Of a stretch of DNA of 64,000 nucleotides, positions 29,731 to 41,525 are shown piece after piece. The stretch is taken from the NCBI GenBank assembly GCA_009731375.1, contig BJOX01000227.1, positions 564,269-628,268 on the forward strand, written 5' to 3'. The notes beneath the pieces were generated by a model. That model saw only the letters and a program-made list of their open reading frames with translations. It was not told the origin of the DNA and made no database searches. Position 1 is the stretch's first letter. Every line of letters begins with the position of its first letter. This DNA is from Paulinella micropora (lineage: Eukaryota; Cercozoa; Imbricatea; Euglyphida). Position numbers and translations under genes: made by a program.

Positions 29731-29732
29731 TC

Positions 29733-30317
29733 TCAGTATAGTAACATGATTTGGTCGTGTGGACCACCGGACATGAGGACTGTGACGGGAGAGTTGTTAG
29801 CGACTTGCTTATGAAACGTTTCATAACGATCTCGTTCCTTTACCGTCATGTAGTTACTTTTGACAAAATTACACTTGCTTAGCGGGATCTTGTAATATTG
29901 GGTGGAGGCGACCATGGCGAGCTCGTCTGGGCCATCCCATTGGAACTTGTCTTGTCCCCTCGCATACGACGGTGACCCTTGTTCTCCCCACCTGTTGTCG
30001 CCTCTGGTTTGGTACCATCGCCCTCTAGCCCCGTGGGTGGCACGTGGTGGTGTGATGGAAGTCGAACGGCGGGGGGGTCCTCCATATGGTATGTCGACCG
30101 GGCGTTCGTTGGGGGACTGTTGCTGTCTTCGTGAGGAGTTGTGAGTTCTCGGTGGGGGGGAGTTGTATCTTCGTTGTCTCGGAGACTGGGACTGACATTG
30201 GTTGGTCTGACGTCGGTCGTCTTCTCGTTTTGGTTGGTCGTGCCTCGGCGGGTCGCGGCGTCCTCCATCTCGTCCTCTGGGATCATGACAGTTGGTATGA
30301 TTGTGGGTTGTTGGCAA
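29733..30317 (-). CDS. gag-like ORF 1 of the retroelement
   Basis: 194 codons (start may be further upstream). Strongly Arg/Gln/Pro-rich N-terminus (GRDGGRRDPPRHDQPKRED) suggesting nucleic-acid binding, then a short globular C-terminus (TVKERDRYETFHKQVANNSP). No zinc knuckle. Precedes ORF 2 directly. Confidence 0.45.
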   Translation of the reverse strand: MPTTHNHTNCHDPRGRDGGRRDPPRHDQPKREDDRRQTNQCQSQSPRQRRYNSPPPRTHNSSRRQQQSPNERPVDIPYGGPPRRSTSITPPRATHGARGRWYQTRGDNRWGEQGSPSYARGQDKFQWDGPDELAMVASTQYYKIPLSKCNFVKSNYMTVKERDRYETFHKQVANNSPVTVLMSGGPHDQIMLLY

Positions 30318-30519
30318 GCTATTGTCGTTGACCTGCTGTAAGAGGGGGAGTTGCTGCGTCTGGAGGTCCTTCCTTCTCTTCGTCTTTCGTTGTCTTCCAT
30401 TGGTTCAAGTCTACGGTAAAAAATGAATCGAAAAAAGTTGTCCAAGCGACTAGATAAATAGAAAAGACGAAGCTTTTTACCGAGTCTGGTTCGCTGATGA
30501 GCGTACAGACCCCTGTCAC

Positions 30520-30951
30520 ATTATTTAATAAGCAAATAAATATTTGCAAAGAACTTGAAAGATCAAAGGACCGATCGTTCGACCCTCGCTCCCTTTCTTG
30601 CAAAGACAATCGTATGTCGTTTTTGAGGATTGCTGTGCTCGCTTCTCGAGAAGCGGTTTCTGCACTCTTCCACTTGGACGGAACTGGCAATCGTATGCAG
30701 TCAGCTCATAATCGAGGAACTCGGCCCGGCCGGTGCATCTTATTCATGAATTTGTTGACAAAGATACGTAAATAGCGTTAAAATTTTGGAAAAATAAGTT
30801 GGAAAATTAGAAAAGAGGAAAAATAACTTGAATGTGAGCTCGATATATAGAAAGAGAGAACTTTTTTAAATAACAATAAGAATCGATGAAAAATAGTAAA
30901 AATAAAGGGATAATAAAAAATAATAAAGTAATAATAGTGATAAGAACAAAA

Positions 30952-30996
<45 letters not shown>

Positions 30997-31309
30997 GTGC
31001 TTCTCTGTCAATGGCTGATGCATTTCTGCACATGCGCCTCCATCGTCTCACCCGTGAGGGGAGTACGAAGAATTGACGATAAGCTCTAATGACACCCCCG
31101 CAAGGGCAGTTCCAACACTTCCAGACGGGCCGGTATGTTCAATGAAAATACTGGTCCAGACGGATCGGTATGTTCAATGAAAATACTGGTGGCACCGACG
31201 GGAATCGAACTGGCGACAGGGCCCAGATGGTAGAACTTGACCACTGGGCTATCACGGTGTCCATAATAATAATGATAATAATAGTAATAATAATAATAAT
31301 AGTAGTAGC

Positions 31310-31405
<96 letters not shown>

Positions 31406-31687
31406 CATAAAATGATAAAATAAGTCTTTGTAGAAGAAAAAATAATTAAACAAGAACATTGGTTATATAAAGGTCAATATATATATATATATAGATATGG
31501 AGGGAATATAACTCTCCCTATTAGAGAAGAAAAAATATATATCAAATATGATGAAGAAAAAAATATATAGGAGGGAAAACTGTCTAACCAAAACAAGAGA
31601 AAACGTAGAAAGTCCCAATCAGATAGTCCCATCGTCCTCCTTGTTCGGTCGCCTCCGGTTCCGCAAATGAATAGATCGGGTGGCTAT
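30520..31687. repeat. Terminal direct repeat, right copy (5' end of element)
   Basis: Partner of 23250-24482. It has a shorter first (AAT)n tract (30952-30995), an interrupted second one (31262-31405), and the tRNA-like sequence at 31184-31262. It ends at GATCGGGTGGCTA before unrelated sequence. Confidence 0.85.
31184..31262 (-). other. tRNA-like / SINE-like sequence inside terminal repeat (right)
   Basis: Same sequence as at 23984-24061, with the same A- and B-box-like motifs, so it was present when the terminal repeat was copied. Confidence 0.5.
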
Positions 31688-31803
31688 CAAAAATTAAACA
31701 AAGTTTTGAGAAGGAGTTAAATGATTTTATATTGATAAATATGTAGGGTATGTAACAAGAGTAACTATGAATATGTTGTTTGTCAAAAAATATATACTAG
31801 TGT

Positions 31804-33559
31804 TTGAGCTACAGCAATTCTCTCAACCGACCGGTTATTTTAACTGTACGGGCCTCGGGCTTTTTAGGCATTTTTGAGGCACTTTCCTTTTTTCTTAACG
31901 CCTCTCAACGCAAATATTTGCTCGGCAATGAAACGAGTGGGAAGCGGGAACGAGAAGAACCTGAAGAAGTTCGCAGGGCAACGTCCCCTGTTAAAGCAAT
32001 TTACGGGAAAGACTTTTGGGACCTTAAGACTATTGATTCAAGAAACATAATTTCTGAGCATCCTCGTATTTCACGCCCAACTAAGCACCCTGTGCCCGTT
32101 TTCAAACCGATCGATTTTCGTGAGAAACCTGCTCTTACAGCTCAGATTCCTCTACCTGATGATACAGAAAACAGGCAGGCTAATGAGGAACCACATTGCC
32201 CACCCGCCAGGGTTCTTTTTTTTCTGTCCAGCTTGCCAGCCTTCCAGACGGATCCACAAAGGACTGGCGTCGATTAGTTTTCGACTGCTTCAGTGGGCCT
32301 TTGAGTGGACGGACGTCTGGTGATGGCAAGGAAGCCACCTGGGAGATTCGCAAAGACATCCCTGTACCCTGGTCTTTGCGATCTTTCAAACAAGCCTTTC
32401 GTTTTCCCGCCGGTCAAGAAAAACAAGTCGCAATCAGAAAGGACACCCCCAATCGCTATGAGGTGGAGTTTTTGTCAGCTGAGCTTTGGGGTCGATTCTT
32501 AATCGGAGGAGACGCGTCGTTTACGGTACATTACAAGGCAGGATTCAAGAAAGCAATTATGCTGCTTTTTGGGGAGGGCAGAAAGAAACTTAATTCAAAG
32601 GAGAAAAAGGCGTGGGCAGCTCAGCACCCAAACGTTGAAATCCCTGAGTCCACTTCTTTTTTCTTTGGCCCTCGTGTCGCCTACACACGGCATGAAAAAG
32701 CACTTTTAAACAAACCATTAGAGGAGCCCTCTCTCATAAAAAAGCCACAAAACAAACCGGTAATTTATACATTGTCAGCGTTCCCGAATCGTTTGAGGGG
32801 GGTTTGGACATGTGGCGAATTGCGGAGAAGTGGAAGGATGTCAGGGGCAGGAACAAAGACAGACTGGTGAAAATCCATTGGTACGGGCACGCTTCAAAAG
32901 AAAGTCAGCAGACAGATTGCAACTTCCAGCCTGCGAGGTTGCGGCTGTGGGATTTGCCAGGAGGAAAGACAGTGTGGAAGTGGCGGCATGGCCCTCTCAT
33001 GGAGTGGGAGAAAGAAGAAAAAGTGTTGGAGGAGGAGGCAGTGACTATTGCGAAGTCGAGAATTCTATTTACATTCAAAGAGTTCGAGCGTGTTGGGGCA
33101 GGGCAAAAGGTAAACAAACTTCCCTCTACCGTGCAGGAATTTATCGCTTCGTATGTTACGTCTAAGTCACTCAACTACACTCATGTGTCGGGAACCTTAT
33201 CGATTTGGGGGCACAAACAGTGGTTCCAGGGGGAGGAGATTGAGTCGGTTGAGGCGGTGGAGCAAGTGGGCACGGATTCGGACACTTCAGACGATGAGTT
33301 CTTCGGCCCCAGCACCTGCTTACGTCGAAATGATCGATTGTTGGACAGTCCTAGGAGTTCGATAGCAAGTGTTGTCGGTGTGGTGCGTCGAGGTTCGGTG
33401 GCCACCGCTTCGTCCCAGCCTACCCTTTTCGAGGACACACCACTGGACATTTGTCGACGTGGCAGCGTTTCCCCTGTCTCGACTCGCTTTTCGCCTCTAT
33501 CGCTTCGGTCTGTCTCGCCGGCGCAGCCTGTCACTCCTCAGGCAGAAGACGATGACCAG

Positions 33560-33560
<1 letters not shown>
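31804..33560 (+). pseudogene. Unknown plus-strand gene with two homopolymer frameshifts
   Basis: Three consecutive frames (31804-32275, 32196-32870, 32804-33560 and beyond) form one apparent coding sequence. It switches frame at a T9 run near 32214 and at an A6 run near 32737. N-terminal KAIYGKDFWDLKTIDSRN; middle LPDGSTKDWRRLVFDCFSGP and GEGRKKLNSKEKKAW; C-terminal LSIWGHKQWFQGEEIESVE followed by a Ser-rich phospho-like tail. No domain recognised. The frame runs into a (CT)n/(TTA)n microsatellite, so the true end is unclear. Either a recent pseudogene or sequencing indels. Confidence 0.5.
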
Positions 33561-33838
<278 letters not shown>

Positions 33839-33863
33839 AAAGTCACACTATTATTTAAAAATC

Positions 33864-34227
33864 ATGCATGTAGTTGTAATACATACTCACACACCACTTC
33901 GTGTATTAATAAAATAATATTACCTGAAGCTTATTCAGCATGTGTACGAAGTTGAGGAAGCATGAAACCGGTTTTGAAACACAATTTTCATAGTGCTCAG
34001 AACTAGAACAAGCTAGTAAAAATCCCACACATAATTACTACTTGAAAATAATGCATGTAGTTGTTATACATACTCACACACCACTTCGTATATTAATAAA
34101 ATAATATTACCTGAAGCTTATTCAGCATGTGTACGAAGTTGAGGAAGCATAAAACCGGTTTTGAAACATAGTTTTCATAGTGCACGGAACTTGAAAAATT
34201 TAGTAAAAATCCCACACATGATTACTA
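33864..34227. repeat. Two-copy tandem repeat, 187-bp period
   Basis: 33864-34050 and 34051-34227 are near-identical (ATGCATGTAGTTGT start, CCTGAAGCTTATTCAGCATG inside). No coding content. Confidence 0.8.
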
Positions 34228-37067
34228 TGACTCCGCCCGCGCATACCTTTCATCTATCTCTTTCAACTTGGCTTGCAATTGCATCAAGCTATTCATTTCT
34301 TCACGTCGGTAAAAGGTAAAGTGATAAGATTCGCCAGGCTCAAGGCGATCGTCTGAACAATTCTTGGCATGTGCGTTTTGAGTCTGCCTTCGTGGATGTA
34401 GTCTTTGCCGCACCAGCTGCAAACATGTTCACCTTAATAGCTTCCCGGAGATGAACTTCCCTCTCAGTCAACCACCGGCCAATGTATTTCTTCGTTAACA
34501 TTTCCAGTAAAAAACCAGCCCTTCTACTGTTGCTTCTGAAAAATTTTTCTCCGTTATGATTATTTTGAAGCTCCAAGGATTGGCACGAGTACCAATGAAA
34601 ACGTTTGTGTTGGGAGAGAAGGAAAGCAATGTGGTTGCATATCACGTGGATATAGGGAGTGATAAAATTGTTCATGTATGTTGGAACCCGCATAACGTCC
34701 TCCAGAACCACGTTGCGACGACCACCCGCGATGTCCTTATCCCTGACAGGGTTGCCTTCACGATCTCTGACCTTAACAAACAAAAAAAAATTCAACTTAT
34801 ATATTAATAACCGGCTTGAAATAAAGTAAATTAATTTACACTCAAGTTGATGATCCAACCAGTAATAATAATAAACTGACCGATTAAAAACAATAATGAA
34901 AAAAAAAAGCTACAAAAAAAAGGTAAAAAAAAGTTACAAAAAAAAATTCAACTTATATATTAACAATTTGAAATAAAGTACATTAGTTTACAATCAAGTT
35001 GATAATCAAACCAGTATTAATATTAAACCGACCGATAAAAAATAATAATGAAAAAAAAGTTAAAAAAAACCGGCTGACTTGAACGGATTTCAAAAATTGA
35101 AATTAAACTGTTTAAATTTATGTGGATATCAAAAAGATGATTGTACCGGCGTTTTCGAGTTGGTCCCACGACAGTGCCAGTCCCCGCTCACCATTGTGTG
35201 ATGGAGGGGCTGTGCGCTTGTCTCTGTGAGCTGACGAAAGATTAGGCGGGTGTAATCTTGCCACTCCTTGGCTCGAGCAGCAGTGAACGTGGTGGCGGGG
35301 TTGTTGAGGATTAGGTACTGGGAGTGCCATGCTTTCCAGAAATGTTTTAGACGGTCCCATCTACCGGGACTCAAGACTTGGGAAAAATCTATCTTGTCCT
35401 CTAGCACGAGAGAAAAAACTTGACGTAAGATATGTCCTTGTTCCTGTCCGTTGATTTCCCACTTATTACCATCCTTCCCTTCGGTTTGTGAGATTTTGAT
35501 GCCGTATAGCTTATGATCAGTCAAAAGATTCTCTAGCCTATCCTGCCGCTCTTTACTAGTTGTAACGTCAGGCATTGGAAATGGCCAGTACAGCTTGGGC
35601 CTACCTTCCAAAGCCTCACGTAACAACATAGTGAAAAAGCGGCCATGAACTCGCAAACACATGTGCAGTAAGTCGGGAATTATGTCCTCTATCTCAATGA
35701 AATCAAACAACGCCTCTTCGTGTTTTTTCCCATCCATATCCCCATCACTCCTCTGCCTAGTGCAGTCCCACTCTTTCCGCAAATTGCCTCTCTCATCTTT
35801 TGTACACTTGCAGTACATGCAGAAGGATTTGCAATTTGCGGAAAGGTGACCCTGCATTTCCATGTTCCATACCATATCCCCTATCTGCTTGAAGTGAATT
35901 GGGTATGTGCGGTCATGCAAAGGCTTTGAAGCCATCTGACTTCAAAACCCTCATCGCTTGCAGGTGGGTTTCTATTCTCGCCTTCAGCTCCTCATAACAT
36001 TCACTCACCTTCGCCTGTATGAGAGGAAATAATCCCTCAGTAGACGTAGGTGCAGGGAGAATGTCTATGAGGTTATCCTCTTTATCTACAGCTATCACCT
36101 TTGCTGCTATAGTCACTATACTGCCTGACTTGCCTACCTTTGCTCCATCTCCCGCCACACACACCAACAACCTATCTATCTTCTTTGCTGTCTGCATATC
36201 TTTGGCGAGGTAAGTCCTGTCTATCGAATGCAACACTGCCTTTAAGTCTACTGATGCAACTAACTTATCGTCACTCAACTGTAAGTTATACGCCTCCCTC
36301 ACCTTTGGTGTGATTTCATTTCTCCTCTTCGTCACTGCCCACCCTGACAGATATGGATGTTTGCTCACACGCAATAACTCACTTATCTCTGTCTCGCTCG
36401 TGTTGTGTGTCACCTCGTGTAACAATATCTCGTCCACTACACTCTTAAGATCCTTCGCGCTAGGCCTAGTCTTGACAAATTTCTCAAACGCTTTCCCAAA
36501 CTCCTGTCTACGTTCTTCCTCTACCTTTCTTGCTTCCAAATGTGCATCTACCATAAAGCTTAGCTCTTGCACTATTCTTTTGTCCTCTCTCTTCTGTCCT
36601 TTTTCGTTTTTCTTCTCTCGATGTTCTGGGGTGCTCAAGGTGAAATAGTCTCTGTGTCCTTGCTTGTGGTGTGTGTATGTAATCCCCCCTGGCCCCTCCC
36701 ACTCAGCTATTAGTCTAATATAGTATGCTGTGAGCCATCAAACATATAGAACACATTTCCCTTGCTACCTTCCTTTTCTTCTGGCTCTATCGTCTCCTGT
36801 TCCTCTATTTCTATCTCTTCAGCCTCCCTTTTTTTCTGCATTTTCGTGATTGATTTTTGTCCTCTTGGCTTGCTTTTCTACCTCCTTTTCTTTACGTTTA
36901 TGTCTCTTAGTGGTGGCAGAAGTGGCTACGTGCTGTGTCCCTTTCTTACGCTTCACCCAGCCTTTGCTACGAGACTGTTTTCTAGGAGGCATGAGTCCGT
37001 TGGCCAGCCAAGCTTTGATTTTTGCAAAAAAGGTGTTGAGTGCACGAAAAATGGCTGAAAAATGCAC
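34225..37067 (-). CDS. Unknown multi-exon gene, possibly transposase-derived
   Basis: Minus-strand coding blocks: 37067-36819 (very basic, KKGTQHVATSATTKRHKRKE), 36638-35913, 35935-35129 and about 34789-34225. The second has LLVCVAGDGAKVGKSGSIVT, a possible catalytic Asp. The third has a Cys cluster CKSFCMYCKC, then IPDLLHMCLRVHGRF. The fourth has NNFITPYIHVICNHIAF and HWYSCQSLELQNN, a combination I associate with transposase-like proteins of protists and invertebrates, without a firm family name. The second and third blocks overlap in different frames (frameshift near 35925). An AT-rich intron of about 340 bp (34790-35128) separates the third and fourth. Confidence 0.45.
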
Positions 37068-38530
37068 AGAATTACCTGTATGGGCCGGCCTGAACTTTTT
37101 GAAAAACTTGCTGCGCGGGGGAACGATAGGCTTTTAGAGGAGATGGTTTCACCAAGCCCTTTTGCAGTAATAAAATTCCTAACTTGAATGGGTTTTCAAT
37201 GTAATTTTCACTTATTTTCATGAATGTCTACCATAGTGATTTTTTTTTAAACATACTTTTATTTGATATTGATCTATTTGAAATTATGGTACGTAGGCAC
37301 CAGATAATATTTTTTAATGATTTTTTCATAGAAAACCCTTTCAACATATGTACTTGCAAATGGTACAAAAAGTTCAAACACAACTGTAAAAACGAAAGAG
37401 CCTATCGTTCCCCGAAATTAGCAAACTTTAACTATAGGTAACTTTACATATGGAAGATTTTAACAGTGTGCACATTTAAGATTTAGACTCAGAATTGATC
37501 TGGCTAAAGTAACGTAATATCGGAATCAATACCGTACCGGACCGAATTATCAATATTGTCTTAAACTTATTCAGCGTTAAACTTCTTTAAGTTTTTACTT
37601 CAAGTTTACACTTCTATTCAACTTTTAGTTCCGGCACTTCATTTTTCCCGGTATTTATTAATATCAACTGTCATAACTTGTAGTTGTTACGTTTTCAACT
37701 ACTATTAACAGATCATTTTCCATTGCCTGCTATTTTTTCTAAATAAGCTGACTATTGCCTTTTTGTCCCATATCTACATGACTGCGATAAACTTTTATTC
37801 CTTTTGACGCTTTTTACAATTCCAAGTCATCTATCTATTCGGCCCTTCAAGTCAAATAGGTAATACTTAACGGGTCCTTCAAGTCAAATAGGCAATAGAC
37901 TTTATTTTTTCTCAGACTGACTTGAACGTCTCCAACCGCTACACAACTCAGATAACACTTGAAAACTAGTAGTTTATTCTCAGAATTTGACTTGTTTTGC
38001 AAGAGACATGTAGTCTGTCATGCAACTGTACTGAATAAACTGGAATTGACCATCCCAGGAGTCTTTTTGTACAATTCCCCAGATCTAGGAAATATTTCGG
38101 GTCTAGTGACAGCCGTGTGGCTATTCAAGTGAATGCAGGTTGGTAATTTCCTCACAGGGGTGTAGTCCAGACTTACAATTCGAATTTCCCTATATTTCTC
38201 GGAAGAGTCACACTCTGTGTGTGCTGTATACAGCTCGGAACCTGTGTTTGGAAACATCAACAGCGATCATCCTCAAGGTCAGTCTCCTCACTCACTTGTT
38301 GGCAGCTTGTTCACCTGCCTTCACGCGGGGTGTGGTTTAACAGTTGAGTATGCTCACCACACGCAGAGAGGCGATTTTGTACTATGTATTCAAGTTCTGT
38401 TCAACCTCGTTCAAGTTCCTGCATACATAGAAACATTCCCTCAGTTAAGAACATCCATTAGCAACTAGCACACAAGGTCTCCTTTGCAAATTCCAGACCT
38501 TTTGCTACATGGTGGTTCTTTTCTATCGTT
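37068..38530. other. Intergenic; probable 5' region or LTR of the downstream gypsy element
   Basis: No gene. A short direct repeat (TCAAGTCAAATAGG) occurs at about 37847 and 37880. Sequence from about 38.0 to 38.5 kb becomes less AT-rich and leads directly into the gag ORF; I could not define LTR ends because the matching 3' LTR is absent. Confidence 0.4.
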
Positions 38531-38542
38531 TTGCGTGCAGAA

Positions 38543-40565
38543 ATGAGTCTTCCGGCCTCCTTTCCACGCCCCAACTATGACCTGGTCTCCAAGGAGACCC
38601 GCTATCGCGACGAATGCTTGAACATTCTTCGAACTATGCGTACGAGCCTCAAGCTCCCGTTCATGGATACGTACCAGAAGGCCCTCAAGGAAGGTACGGC
38701 AAAGAAGATCTCGCCCCAGACGGATGGAATCAGTCGAGCTCACTTTTTGAAGGTCGTTTTGACAACCCTTGAGAAAGATCTTTGCCCCCTCTTGAACAAA
38801 GCAATCAAGGATTGCCTCCTCAACCTTGAGGAGCCCTTTATTGCTATGCAACCCCTCGAGCAGATGGTGGATTATTGGCTCGAGCCTTCTACGTTCTACC
38901 AATGGACCACTTTTCGAGGTGAGAGGAACCTGGCGATCAGCAGGTACAACGATTTGGCGAAAAAGGTTGGTTGGGCACAGACCCCGGATTATGTGCCCAC
39001 CTCTCTGCGTTATGTTACTGGTCCAGTTACTTTAGGTGCACGAGCTATGGGGCTTTCTCGCCCCGGGCTTACAACTACGTTGCCGACTGGTACTCCGACA
39101 ACCACGGTGCCAACGGCTCCGATAACCACGATGCCCCCGACATCTGGATTTCCAGCATCGTCGTCGTCATCATCGTCGTCTTCGTCGTTGTCGTCGTCGT
39201 CGTCGTCGACCTCGTCTTCGTCGTTGGCAGGGTCAGCTACGGCCCCTATCGTACTACCGACCCCAAGCAGAGTCTACACGCCAAGTGGTGGAGCCTTTCG
39301 ATCCTACGACGGACGCGCTTTTCGCCCTCTGGGAAGTAGACTAGGCCCGGCAAGTGGGACCGATGCTCAACGATCGTTGTTCAGTGGGCATCCACCATCA
39401 TCGTTTGGACTTCAATCACCACAGCATTCCACTTCCTCTGGCCCTTCGACGATCTTTCGCCGGAGTCCCAGCTTCCCAGGTGCGTTTTCCTCTCCTACGG
39501 ATCCCAGACGTGGAGACGCCGACGTGTTCCTTTCCCCGTTCCAACCACGTGGAGACGATGATGCTCCGCCTCGTGATCTCTTCACTTTTTCTCCCGAGCC
39601 CCGACGGACACGAGGAGTAACTTTTGCACCTCGAGTCCAGACGAGCCCGCCGAATAGCGATAGCGATGACGAAAAGGGAGTGGAGGCCCCTACGGTTCCC
39701 ACAACCGTTGACGACAGCAAGGCCGGTGCGTTGCCTCCTCCGGCTCCCCCCGGGGTAGTCGAAGCTGCATCCGTCCCCGAGCCCTCAGCAGTTGTCACGG
39801 AAATGGCGGAGCCAGAGGCCCCCGCAACCGGCACCAGCACCACGACCCTCTCAAGCCAAGAGCCCTCCTCGGAGAGCAGTTCTCGGAGCGTACACCAGCC
39901 ACGCACTCGGAGTGGGGCCCCATCGGCGTACAACGGAGGCTCGCTCCTCATGATGATGGCGCCCGAGGAGTCGGCCACCGAGCGAGAAGTACCAACGGCG
40001 GCTGCGGGAAATCAAGAAGCTGAAGTTCGAGCACGTAACGTTGGGTTACACACTACGCTTCTTTCTTTCCAACCTTCTCTACTTCATGACTCGGCCGGAG
40101 GCCGAATACTTCCTGAATGCGTGGTCGGCGAAGATCTCGTCACGGGACCTTTACGAGAAGTCTCTACAGCTCCTACCTTGGATCTGGCTGGACTACCGGG
40201 TTGATTCGCGGTGGAAGGTCGACATCGTCTACGATGTCACCAAATCTTTCAGCCCGAGCTATCGCAATGATATGAAACGTCGGGCTAAGGAAGACTTAGC
40301 CACTTTCATAACACGCTTACAAAAGCTGTTTAGGCAACTGCGCAACGAAGGCATCGTGTCTGAAGAAGCCACCAAGTACGAGATCGCCCGGCGATGTGTA
40401 TCCCCTATGGAGATACAGCACATCGAGTCCATGCAAGAGGAAAGGAAGAGGAGGGGTATTTTACCGTCCCGCACGTTGGACGAGCTAAAGTACCTCATCC
40501 TCAAGGCCAACTCTCGAGTCCTGACGGATTGGGACCCGAAAATGATCCTGACGCCCGCCGAGTAA
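38543..40565 (+). pseudogene. gypsy 1 gag
   Basis: The first frame starts MSLPASFPRPNYDLVSKETR and runs into Thr/Ser/Pro-rich low complexity. A second overlapping frame (about 39985-40565) carries what looks like the real capsid part (YQRRLREIKKLKFEHVTLGY, YFLNAWSAKISSRDLYEKSL, DMKRRAKEDLATFITRLQKL). The frame switch lies inside low-complexity sequence. Function: particle formation. Confidence 0.55.
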
Positions 40566-40739
40566 GATTCAACTCGCCGCCCGCCGCGCAAGGAGAAGGC
40601 CAAGCCAAGTACGAAGAAGACGAAGCCCCGGTGGCCTCGCGACATTCCCGCGGATAACCAGCTACAGATCGTCGAGAAGAAGCGCTCTGGCCCGGCCCCG
40701 AAGGATTCCGCCAAGGAGAATCGCGCGCCGTTCAACAAG

Positions 40740-41525
40740 AGTTCGGAGCCCTGTCCCTACTGCAAGCACTTTGGAAAGGTCGACAAACCCAACCATACCT
40801 TACAATTTTGTAGGAATCGCTTACGTGACTTGGAGAAGGGACTCAACACCAACTGGTGCCCTCCGCGATCGTCGAACCCGCCAAGAGCTTCGATCGGAAT
40901 GACCTGCCCGCCGGACCAACGCAAAGGCCACGAGCCTCAGCGTTCGTCCGGAAGGAAAACAAAGGCCCTTCGTCCAACACGTTTCACAGGCTCCAACTCG
41001 ATCGAAATCAAGAAGCCCGCGCCGTGGAAGAAGGAACGCAAGGACCAGGCGGTGACCGCTTTGATCGCCGCTCAAGAAGAGGCGGACTCCCCCGACCAGG
41101 TACAAATATTGGACTCCGAGATCGACACGGCTCTCGAATGCCGCAAAGTCGTTCCCGGACGTCCGCGAAAGGCAAACGTCCTCCAAGGACGGGTCTTGGC
41201 TATTGCCAGACTGCACCAAGTGTCCGATAAGGCTATTGACATCTTTGTCATGGTTGACACAGGATGCAAAACCTTGGGTCTCATCCACCCACGCTTAACG
41301 ACACAGCTAGGTCTACTTGAGAGAGATTTGCCTTGCTTAACAGCCCGAACGGCCCAAGGGACCATTACGATGGTTAAGGGAGTACGGATATATATTCAAG
41401 TCCACACCACGCGAGGTTGGGACGAAATATACCTTTACTCAGGAGTCATCCCAACATTTTCCCCCGGGAGCAGACATTTTGCTTGGTACTGCACTTATCA
41501 TGCAGACCAACATTTCCACGGATAA
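40740..41525 (+). pseudogene. gypsy 1 nucleocapsid zinc knuckle and aspartic protease
   Basis: CPYCKHFGKVDKPNHTLQFC near 40750-40810 has the Cys-Cys-His-Cys arrangement of a nucleocapsid finger. In the frame 40830-41525, FVMVDTGCKTLGLIHPRLTT contains DTG, the retropepsin active-site triad, followed by LTARTAQGTITMVKGVRIYI (flap region). Confidence 0.65.
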
